From Halovenus amylolytica (GTDB taxonomy: Archaea > Halobacteriota > Halobacteria > Halobacteriales > Haloarculaceae), in assembly GCA_004015825.1 (NCBI GenBank), contig SAYS01000022.1, positions 1 through 64,000 on the forward strand: a stretch of 64,000 nt of DNA, written 5' to 3'. A model generated the notes under the pieces. The model saw nothing but the letters and a program-made list of their open reading frames with translations. It was not told the DNA's origin and searched no databases. This document shows positions 57,107 through 64,000 of this stretch, one piece after another. Position 1 is the stretch's first letter. Each line of letters opens with the position of its first letter. The translations under genes were made by a program, and so were the position numbers.

Positions 57107-57817
57107 ATGACTGAAACCTATTACGAGCGGTTGGGTGTATCACAGAATGCCGACCAGTCAGCAATCCAGCAAGCGTGGCAACAGGCGGTCAAAGAAACAC
57201 ATCCCGACCAGAACGACGACCCTGACGCGCAGCAGCAGTTCATTCAACTCAAGGAAGCACACGATGTCCTTTCTGACCCCGAAGAGCGCAAACGCTACGA
57301 CCAACTCGGCCACGAGCAGTATCTCGGTGACCGACGGCATGGATCGACGGACACCGGAGATGCATACGAGCGTGACCGATCTGCGCGACAAGAGACTAAC
57401 CAGGGGCAGAATGCTGAGCAGGCTCGGGCCGAGGATGGAACCGCTGGCAATGTTAACTGGGACGCGCATACACGCGGCCATGAGGCGGCTGAACACGTGT
57501 GGAAGGACGGCTCCGGACCAACCGCAAACACAGCCCCACCGACAGACACGGCTGACGCTGGATTCCTTCGCCGGCTTCTTGCCTACGGTGGCTTGGTGCT
57601 AATACCTGGATTTCTCTCACTGTACATCTTGCCAGTTTGGATCGGTAGTTCGAGCGAACCCGGACCTGTCGCAGGTAACCCCTTTGGCCTCCAAGGAGGA
57701 GTTCTTTCAGAGTCGATTGCGTTCACGGTTGCAGTCCTTGCAGTAACATTTATGATTATCGCTGGCGCTGAAGTACTCTTGAATACTAACCGTCGGATTT
57801 GGAAGCCGTTTTGGTAG
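57107..57817 (+). CDS. J-domain membrane protein
   Basis: 236 aa from ATG 57107 (an in-frame ATG at 57077 lies inside the previous gene). A J domain at 4-68 has the HPD that triggers DnaK ATPase (KETHPDQND). A polar linker follows, and two membrane segments lie at about 160-182 and 205-230. It has no Gly/Phe or zinc-finger parts, so it is a type III J protein tethered to the membrane, expected to recruit DnaK to a client there. It is paired with the HEAT-HNH gene. Confidence 0.85.
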   Translation: MTETYYERLGVSQNADQSAIQQAWQQAVKETHPDQNDDPDAQQQFIQLKEAHDVLSDPEERKRYDQLGHEQYLGDRRHGSTDTGDAYERDRSARQETNQGQNAEQARAEDGTAGNVNWDAHTRGHEAAEHVWKDGSGPTANTAPPTDTADAGFLRRLLAYGGLVLIPGFLSLYILPVWIGSSSEPGPVAGNPFGLQGGVLSESIAFTVAVLAVTFMIIAGAEVLLNTNRRIWKPFW

Positions 57818-57888
57818 CGTCACGTCTTCTGAAGGCCCCGTGACTTTCTCACTCGTTCCAAAGAACACTCAGTAATAGAGATATTGTT

Positions 57889-58860
57889 TCAGCTGTTCGA
57901 GAAGTCGAGCAATACTGACTGGAACTGCTCTGGGCGCTCGATGTGAGGCGAGTGGTCCACATCGGTAAACGTCTCCGCAGTGTAACTGCCGCCGTTGTCG
58001 GCATACATCTCGAGGACGTCTCGGGTCTGGTCGTTCATCGGTTGGGGTGGGTAGACGTCCTCACCTGGCCAGCCGGGCAGTTCGCCGGCCTGCCCAAGAA
58101 ACCCCGCGTCGAAAAAGGATGAGCCCGAGACGATCTGGTCGGCATCGCCGCGGACCCACAATACCGGTGGCTTCGGGTCAATGTGGCTCAGTTCCGATGT
58201 GTCGAAGTACTTCGGCGAGATGGCGTTGAGGACTCCGTGTTCGCCGGACGCGACACCCGGCCAGTTCTCGGAGGAGTCCGCATCGCCGGGGTAGTTTTCG
58301 TCGCTAACGGCCGTGGTACACATTGCGTCGACGTAGGCGTCGGCGACTTCGGGGTCGAACTCGTTGTCTGGGCCAACGTAGAAGGCCTGCAGCACCGAGC
58401 GTGGCGAGGCGTCAGCCTCCGCACTCGTGTCTCCTTCGGCAAGGCGCTCGACGAATTCGTCGTTGGCCAGGCCACCGCCGGTTCCAGCATAGTCGGGCTG
58501 GCAGGGCGTGCCATCGCGGGTCGTGCCGCCGAATCCGTATGGTGACATCGTGCTTACGAGGACGAGGTCTGTCAGGGTCTCAGAGTGGTCGACGGCGTAC
58601 TGCATGGCGATGCCGCCGCCAATCGACCAGCCGACCAGCGCGACCGCCTCCAGTCCGAGTTCATCGAACGGAGCCGCCAGATCGTCGGTGAAATCGCGAA
58701 CGCCGCGGGTAGCGTCGACCGGTTTTGTTTCCGAATCGCCGTATCCCCGCAGGTCCGGGGCGATGATCCGATAGTCGTCCGGCATATCGGCCATCAGTTC
58801 GGTCCAGAACCGCGATGATGAAACGTTTCCATGGACTTCTACTTTCACCGCGCGTGGCGC
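57889..58860 (-). pseudogene. Alpha/beta hydrolase lacking its 5' end
   Basis: From VEVHGNVSSSRFW (oxyanion HGN) to the C-terminus the family is intact: nucleophile Ser in GWSIGGG, Asp in VRGDADQIV and His in DVDHSPHIERP. The first strands that normally precede HGN are missing. In-frame sequence beyond 58860 is the antisense of the next gene (open to 58962) and has no hydrolase character. I read it as a gene truncated by a recombination event. A functional protein from a new start is possible but unlikely. Confidence 0.65.
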
Positions 58861-58870
58861 AGTTCTAAGT

Positions 58871-59311
58871 GTGAGTGAACTAAAACGTCGAGTACAGGGT
58901 AACCAGGCGATGCCTGCCTTCGATGTTGAACCTGAGGAACTCGTCGTGTTCGAGGTGGACAACGAGTACCTCTTTTCGCAGTATTTCGAACAAACGGACC
59001 TATTCGAGGATCTCAGCGGGTACTATAATGACACAGAGTACCGGTTCGAGATACCGGCAGACGAGTTCGATGCTGTCCGCGAGCGTCTTGAAAACGCGTA
59101 CTACGACCCCGTGATCGTGACCGACCTCGAACCGTACTGTGTCGTCATCGACAAGTACGACGAACATGCCGAGATTCTCAAGCAGTCGGTTGCGACGTGG
59201 GAACGACAGCGAAAACGATTCTTCCTGATGAAAGATGACCTCGCTGTGAAAGAGGCCATCGGGCGGGGCGCGGAGCATATCAGTGACACCGATTTTGTTG
59301 TCGGACTGTAG
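58871..59311 (+). CDS. Hypothetical haloarchaeal protein, 146 aa
   Basis: Starts at GTG 58871 (VSELKRRVQGN). Acidic, with alternating helices and strands (EYLFSQYFEQTDLFEDL, YCVVIDKYDEHAEIL). It resembles uncharacterised proteins I associate with haloarchaeal replicon backbones; no function can be given. It lies beside the break of the hydrolase gene. Confidence 0.65.
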   Translation: MSELKRRVQGNQAMPAFDVEPEELVVFEVDNEYLFSQYFEQTDLFEDLSGYYNDTEYRFEIPADEFDAVRERLENAYYDPVIVTDLEPYCVVIDKYDEHAEILKQSVATWERQRKRFFLMKDDLAVKEAIGRGAEHISDTDFVVGL

Positions 59312-59890
59312 CTGCAGTCGTCTCGTGCGGTTCTGTTCTGAAACTGGCTGCCTGCGACATGGTGGGTGTGTCCAGTTGACTTTATCCTCGATAAGAGCCT
59401 GCTACAGGATCTGAAACGACGGTTAATTCCTGACGTCCACGTTTCGTTACCAACCCCAACAAGCAGCGAACAGCCGTCCATCACAAAGAATCGGACTGTG
59501 CTTCATGATATTGGATCGCTACAAGTGAAACGACTGCTTGGTGGTGATTTCATAGGTTCCATTGTTTTGTGCTCTGACGGCGCGCGGTCGATGTCGGTAT
59601 CTTCAGTATGTGTTCAGAACACTATCGACAGCTCAGACAATCGAAGGTTTGTGGGTGACGCCATCGACACATCGTGACCAATGCGATGCAGAGTGGACCG
59701 AGAACGGCACTGACAGAGAGTCCGAGTAACCGACTCCCAGCGCGAGCAAATCGCTTACGGGCAGACGCACTAGCTACCTGTCTCGACTGGAACTCACTGA
59801 CGCGCTGTAGCTGGTCATGACAGAAATCTTGCGTACTGCGGTGTCTGTGAACATGGGTTCCTGCCGGAGTGGCAGAACAAGCACCCCGCA
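59312..59890. other. Intergenic or decayed region
   Basis: No convincing intact gene. A reading on the minus strand near 59660-59780 (RAGSRLLGLSVSAVLG) has membrane-like character and could be the end of a lost gene, but I cannot identify it. Confidence 0.35.
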
Positions 59891-60415
59891 CTACGGAGGC
59901 GTGTAGGGATCCGGAAGGAGCAACTCGGGTTGCACCACGGCCCCATGGGTCAACGCTACGACGGAACCGTAATCATCCGCTGCGTAGTGAATGACGCGTG
60001 ACCCGTTGCGGACCGGTCTCGGAATCCGCACTCCGATGCGCCCAGTCTCCCAGTAGGACAACGAACACGCCGGCGGATCTTTTGGTGGCAGATCCGGGTA
60101 TTCCTGCATTTGCGGTCGGTCGTTTAATTCCTGACTGCGATCGATAGTGTCACCCTCGGAGAGAACCCACCACGTATCGGCATCGATAGAGAGCACAATC
60201 GTATTCGTGGATTCTTGGAGTCGCTCTTCGACGCCGTGTCTTGTCTCCGTACCGTCAGTGAACGAGGTGACCCGTCCCGCAAGAATCCACTCTGTTGACT
60301 CCTGGACTGCTCGAACAGCAATCGCCTCGCCCTCCTGCACAGCCAACACATCCGCAAGCGTGACTGCTCGGTGCGTTTCCTCATCCGGGTTCTCCGCGGG
60401 GCCGTTCGCTGTCAT
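59891..60415 (-). CDS. Hypothetical acidic protein, 174 aa
   Basis: Start at ATG 60415 (MTANGPAENPD); upstream in-frame sequence to 60655 is Arg-rich and not haloarchaeal in character. Strand-rich with TWWVLSEGD, ACSLSYWE and SRVIHYAADDYGSVVALT. No known domain. It is the second gene after 60481-60933 on the same strand, 65 bp apart. Confidence 0.6.
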   Translation of the reverse strand: MTANGPAENPDEETHRAVTLADVLAVQEGEAIAVRAVQESTEWILAGRVTSFTDGTETRHGVEERLQESTNTIVLSIDADTWWVLSEGDTIDRSQELNDRPQMQEYPDLPPKDPPACSLSYWETGRIGVRIPRPVRNGSRVIHYAADDYGSVVALTHGAVVQPELLLPDPYTPP

Positions 60416-60480
60416 GGCAGGGAGCACCAGTTCGCATGCTCGGTGGCCAATTGACGATTGCTGAGCGTGATCATCGGCGA

Positions 60481-60933
60481 TCAGTAAGGGGTGTACGTCG
60501 GCTTGATATCGTCCAGTCTGACGCTGCTGGATTCTTCGAGTATGTCCACGGGAGTTTCCTCGTCGGGTAGGGAACCGTCCGCTGTGGCCTGTGAGGGTGT
60601 CTCGTGGAAGTCGATCAACCGATAGATTGCGTCGCCACGCCAGCCACACTCGCACGCGGCCGTTGCGACTGCGCCATTGCTGGCATCAAGTGTTGGTTCG
60701 ATCAGCGGTAACCGGTCGCCACACTGCGGGCAATCAGCATCGATCGAGGTGTAGGTGTGGCCACCGAACGTTCGCAGGGCGTCAGCGTGGAGTCCATGGT
60801 CGGCGAGTACCGCCTCGACGGCCGCTTCTAAATCAGCGAGGAGGGTTTCGCGCCGTGGTTCGTCGTCTGGAAGGGCAGGTTGGTCGATGAGCAGGCTCAC
60901 GTGATCGCCTGTTGTCGAGCTATCGTGTTGCAT
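60481..60933 (-). CDS. Hypothetical protein with zinc-type cysteine pairs, 150 aa
   Basis: Start at ATG 60933 (MQHDSSTTGD); an upstream ATG at 60957 adds eight residues. CPQCG near residue 69 and CECGW near 95 form a two-knuckle zinc site. The rest is acidic. It probably forms an operon with the following gene. Similar small proteins occur on haloarchaeal plasmids and chromosomes without known function. Confidence 0.6.
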   Translation of the reverse strand: MQHDSSTTGDHVSLLIDQPALPDDEPRRETLLADLEAAVEAVLADHGLHADALRTFGGHTYTSIDADCPQCGDRLPLIEPTLDASNGAVATAACECGWRGDAIYRLIDFHETPSQATADGSLPDEETPVDILEESSSVRLDDIKPTYTPY

Positions 60934-61660
60934 ACGGGCGTTTTCCCTCGGCCCCACTTAATGGCTGGTAAAGTGGTCCCGCCGATCCGGCCTGTCGCAG
61001 CATGGATATGCCGGATCAGCGGAGGGCCGTCCATTGTCGTGGCGGCGAGGAATCTCATTCGGAGCGTTCATGAAACGATTTCCGTGAGCTGCTTTGAGTT
61101 GTCCAATCTGGTCACGACCGAGAGCCACGCGTGAACAGTGCCAGACCGATTGGGCTTGGCTATAGTGGGTCACGCTCGGATGAGGGCCCTCGGGAGCGTG
61201 CTCGTTGAACAGGGCCGTGCCCTCGTTTCTCGGACATAGAGAACTGCGAGTTGATGAACCTCGTTGTTGCTGGTAATTTCACAGATTCCATTGTTTCGAC
61301 CTTCGATTGATGTGCTGGCGCGTTTTCTCATGTCAGACACGGGTTTCCGTAGCGATTCGGTCGCCGCAAAGTCTCAATGAAATCTGTAAAATGCGGGGAT
61401 GGCTCTACTGTCATGTACTGTTGTGAGTGCTCGGTCGTGGCCCTCACCAGCTATTTGCTGGCCGTTGCCGTTTGTGGAAGTGCAGTAGTGGCGGCAATCT
61501 GGAGTGACTCATCGTTGCATAGCGGTGATTTGGTGTGGTATTCTTCTAGATCCCGTTCTGACAGTCGATTTTCAGCCGTATTGCGGCGGTTCGGTCGGCT
61601 CGCGCCACCGGTTGAGGGCTTACCTTTTAAGGAGTGTGTAGGTTACAACCGTCCACGACG
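60934..61660. other. Intergenic region
   Basis: About 730 bp. A 95-codon frame at 61377-61664 has a hydrophobic stretch but poor haloarchaeal codon and residue use and overlaps the next gene, so I do not call it. No RNA gene seen. Confidence 0.35.
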
Positions 61661-62134
61661 ATGAAAGATACACGCGATTCCGAACCGGTACCGTGTAGAG
61701 ATATTGACCCTGCAGAACTCTTCGAACAGGGCTTGGCCCCGGAGGCGTATCATGACCTCCAGGAGGTAACTCGGGAGGTGATCTCTGACCGCTCCTGCTG
61801 CAAAATCGCTGTCATTGAGGAGGAGTGCTCGCGTTGTTCAGCCAGAATTTCCGGCCTCCAAATTCTTGGTGGCGCCCCGGAGTTGATGCAGAACCTCAAG
61901 GAGATGATCAATGACGTGTACGAGGCGTTTTATGACGATCCACGATCCGTACAACATGTCGACATGGACCAGCACATGGCCGAGTTGGGGCAAGAAGCAC
62001 TAACTGAGTTGTTCAAGTCGCTGCAATTGGCTGCCGGACGTGGCTGTAAAGACGCCAAGGACGGGACTGGTAAACGAGCCAAACAGGAGGTCTGGGCGCA
62101 GATACTCGGTCCGGAATTCGTAGACGCCGATTAG
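61661..62134 (+). CDS. Hypothetical protein, 157 aa
   Basis: Start at ATG 61661 (MKDTRDSEPVP). A Cys-containing middle (CCKIAVIEEECSRCSARI) may bind a metal. A helical block around QNLKEMINDVYEAFY follows and a Lys-rich segment (GRGCKDAKDGTGKRAKQEVW) ends the protein. Family unknown. Confidence 0.6.
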   Translation: MKDTRDSEPVPCRDIDPAELFEQGLAPEAYHDLQEVTREVISDRSCCKIAVIEEECSRCSARISGLQILGGAPELMQNLKEMINDVYEAFYDDPRSVQHVDMDQHMAELGQEALTELFKSLQLAAGRGCKDAKDGTGKRAKQEVWAQILGPEFVDAD

Positions 62135-62265
62135 ATCAGAGACTCACATTGGCTATTGATATGACACTCATACCGAATACAGGAAACCATCCGCATGCAT
62201 AAGAAGACCCATTTAGAAACCGATTCGACAGGACAGAGATTGTTTGGGTATGGGGTGGTTCCTCA

Positions 62266-62727
62266 ATGAGTTCTGAGGCAGAGGAGCGTATCCGCAACCG
62301 CTTGAAACAGATTGTAGACATGAAAAAGCGGTCCTTCCACTATCGCTCCTTGCGCGAGGGTATTGTCGAAGAATTAGAAGCCGATGAACAGCTCCATGAC
62401 CTCCTCCTGATTGCAGACCAAACCCGCCAAGTGGTAGAGGTTCGACGATCACTGGTTGGGTGCGATGACCCGATGCGAGTGGTCATGGCAGAGTGGGGTG
62501 AAGTCTTGAATGAGGAAATTCACCGACGAGCGGATGAGATTATTACCGAGGTTTGCGCGTCGTTCGTCCGGCAGGATGACCGGTGGATCGCTGACGACTC
62601 AGATGATGTCGATACAACTGAAATACAGGCGGCATTTGACGGGATAGAACGTGCGATCTGGTGGCTTGACGATCATCGTAAAATCGTGGAGCGGTTGCAC
62701 ATTACGTATCCCGAGGACAAGTGGTGA
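62266..62727 (+). CDS. Hypothetical helical protein, 153 aa
   Basis: Mostly charged helices with coiled-coil tendency at the N-terminus (EERIRNRLKQIVDMKKR) and a C-terminal Trp-containing helix (IERAIWWLDDHRKIVERL). No motif recognised. Same strand as the previous gene, 131 bp apart. Confidence 0.6.
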   Translation: MSSEAEERIRNRLKQIVDMKKRSFHYRSLREGIVEELEADEQLHDLLLIADQTRQVVEVRRSLVGCDDPMRVVMAEWGEVLNEEIHRRADEIITEVCASFVRQDDRWIADDSDDVDTTEIQAAFDGIERAIWWLDDHRKIVERLHITYPEDKW

Positions 62728-62966
62728 ATACTGGTGGGTTGTATGTCTTTACCACAATCCCTTCAGAAGACGCGTTGGGCCACCTGAGACGCCCGCTAAT
62801 TGCAGACACCCCTGTCTCCACCGGGGTGCCAACAATCGGTGAGCATCGAAGTCATAGTGACGACTGCGAATAGTTTCATAGACGGTGTCGAAAGACGGTG
62901 GCTCAGCGGCTCTTTTCACCGATAGGGTTCGTCACGGCGGTAAAGACTCGCAGTAATCACTATGAT

Positions 62967-64000
62967 TCAGAATTCGTCGAGAAGTTCCTCTAACATCGGT
63001 CGAAGCTTGTATTTCCGGTAGTGGTCGTCCCGAATCGTTTCGACGTACTCGCGCCACGCGTTGAGGCCACCGGCGGCCCGTGCAGCCTTCCCGGCGTAGC
63101 GAAGCCACTGGACTGCGTGTCGATACCGGTCGGACTGCCCGTCTTCGATGATCGGTTCGGCTTGGTCCTTGCAGGCTGCGATTGTCCACTCCGGACGGTC
63201 GTCCCACACGGCCTCAACGACCGGTTCGACGACGGTGTAGTGACCCGACTCTTCCGCGATAGCAATTGCCTCGTCGATCATCTCTTCGGCTAGGAAAATC
63301 TCGGCGAACTCGCGGGCGGTCTCTCGGCCGGGACTCCGTCGCTGGAGATGTTCCAGAAGTTCGTCACGAACCGTCGGCCAGTCATCGTCGGCAACCTCCC
63401 GGGCGGCCCGATACGTCGCCATCGACGGCTCGGCTTTGAACGCGGCGATTGCAGCCTCTCGGGCCGTCTCATCGTCGCCGTGGGCACTCGCTACACCGCG
63501 GAGCCACTCGGCCAACGCCACGTTTCGCGTCCTGTTCAGTGTGAGACCGTAGCGGCCGACCTCGATAGCAGCAGTCGGCTGGTCTGCGTCGCGGAGTGTC
63601 TTCGCCACGGTGAGGGCGTCGTCAGGCGTCGAGAGGTGGTCGCGGGCGTATTCGGCTGCCTCATCAGCACGGTTCAGATCAACGAGTTTCGTCGCGTACT
63701 GGACGGACTGGCCGGTTGCCTGTGCCAGGTTCAGATACTCGTCGGTGCGTCCCTCCCGTTCGAGGACGGCCAGTCGCGCTTCCAGCAGATCATCGGCATA
63801 CCACGGACGCTCATCCGCCCATAGATCCACGTCGTCCGCGCCCGCCAGCGCCTGCTGGAGGCAATCGTCATCCCACCCGCGCTTGGCCGCCGCGACAGCT
63901 GTCTGGAAGGGTGGGTGTCGCGTGTAGCTGGCGAGTTCGTCCGCCCACTCGGCCAGCCGATCAGCCCACTCCTCGCGATCCGTATCCGAGAGGTTCGCCG
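62967..64000 (-). CDS. TPR-like repeat protein, 3' part (runs off the window)
   Basis: The frame is open without a stop from the window edge to the TAA/TAG at 62967, so the 5' part is missing. About 345 residues are visible: helical pairs of the TPR/SEL1 type (ADDLLEARLAVLEREGR, DEYLNLAQATGQ, AAEYARDHLS, ALTVAKTLRDADQP). The composition is GC-rich and acidic. I associate such tails with haloarchaeal SWIM zinc-finger proteins, whose finger would lie upstream of the window; this cannot be checked here. Confidence 0.7.
   Translation of the reverse strand, partial: ANLSDTDREEWADRLAEWADELASYTRHPPFQTAVAAAKRGWDDDCLQQALAGADDVDLWADERPWYADDLLEARLAVLEREGRTDEYLNLAQATGQSVQYATKLVDLNRADEAAEYARDHLSTPDDALTVAKTLRDADQPTAAIEVGRYGLTLNRTRNVALAEWLRGVASAHGDDETAREAAIAAFKAEPSMATYRAAREVADDDWPTVRDELLEHLQRRSPGRETAREFAEIFLAEEMIDEAIAIAEESGHYTVVEPVVEAVWDDRPEWTIAACKDQAEPIIEDGQSDRYRHAVQWLRYAGKAARAAGGLNAWREYVETIRDDHYRKYKLRPMLEELLDEF

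Noticed and set aside
58862..58962. N-terminal extension of the alpha/beta hydrolase
   Set aside because: It is the antisense of the 58871-59311 gene and low-complexity Ser/Thr; it lacks the strands expected before the HGN motif.
59622..59891. Minus-strand 89-codon ORF
   Set aside because: Only a short membrane-like part has any protein character; no start signal, and the rest is Arg/His-rich as in a wrong frame.
60416..60655. Upstream extension of the 59891-60415 gene
   Set aside because: Arg- and His-rich translation overlapping the neighbouring gene in another frame; the Met at 60415 begins typical acidic sequence.
61377..61664. 95-codon ORF with hydrophobic start
   Set aside because: Residue use is not haloarchaeal (Cys-rich, Arg/Ser-rich, few acidic residues), it overlaps the next gene and has no promoter signal.
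1..64000. tRNA or rRNA genes and tRNA-borne attachment sites
   Set aside because: I looked for T-loop-like GGTTCGAATCC patterns and cloverleaf-sized inverted repeats between genes and found none I could support.

Overview
The window is haloarchaeal (class Halobacteria). The evidence is strongly acidic proteins, archaeal TFB-type transcription factors, an archaeal HerA remnant, promoters of the type TATA box 25-31 bp before a start codon with no leader, and families typical of haloarchaea. Positions of about 1-57 kb look like an AT-richer accessory (defence/mobile) region. About 57.9-64 kb is GC-richer and looks like ordinary replicon backbone. The boundary is marked by an alpha/beta-hydrolase gene that has lost its 5' end (near 58,860).

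Layout. (1) 0-5 kb: a hypothetical gene, tandem palindromes, a vWA protein, an endonuclease/exonuclease/phosphatase-family protein, an AsnC-like regulator and a helix-hairpin-helix (HhH) protein. (2) 5.0-24.1 kb: a tightly packed, mostly overlapping run of eight genes on the + strand. They encode a Cas4-like nuclease fused to an SF1 helicase, a large SF2 helicase with cysteine clusters, an orphan protein, a winged-helix protein, a P-loop ATPase, a coiled-coil protein, a second large SF2 helicase and a single-HKD phospholipase D-like nuclease. The last five match, in order, size and type, my recollection of DpdG-H-I-J-K, the restriction side of the bacterial 7-deazaguanine DNA modification/restriction (Dpd) system. 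(3) 24.1-28.7 kb, - strand: a PIN-like protein with a partner, then two divergent TFB genes. (4) 28.9-35.5 kb: a tubulin/FtsZ-like protein with long coiled coils, a membrane GTPase and a membrane protein with an extracellular domain, preceded by a 33-codon ORF missed by size cut-offs. (5) 35.7-39 kb: a second small ORF, a protein with four HNH-associated repeats plus HhH and OB-like parts, and an orphan. (6) 39.2-42.6 kb: a ribbon-helix-helix regulator divergent from a queD-queE-folE-queC operon, which is a complete GTP-to-preQ0 pathway, followed by an EVE/PUA-like protein. (7) 42.9-47.4 kb: a full-length paralogue of the first nuclease-helicase. (8) 47.6-57.8 kb: GIY-YIG nuclease, IS5 and HerA remnants, a 2.96-kb unit bounded by 13-bp inverted repeats that carries a primase-polymerase fused to a TFB-like domain, a metallophosphoesterase pseudogene, an SF1 helicase, and a HEAT-HNH membrane protein paired with a J-domain membrane protein. 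(9) 57.9-64 kb: hypothetical backbone genes and the 3' part of a TPR-like protein that runs off the window.

How the parts may work together: preQ0 made by QueD/QueE/FolE/QueC is the precursor of 7-deazaguanine bases in DNA. The helicase/nuclease/ATPase set would be the restriction side and the EVE-like protein a possible reader of modified bases. The inserting transglycosylase (DpdA) is not in this window, so the modification branch is an inference. The tubulin-like trio lies between the two halves, and whether it belongs to the same system is unknown.
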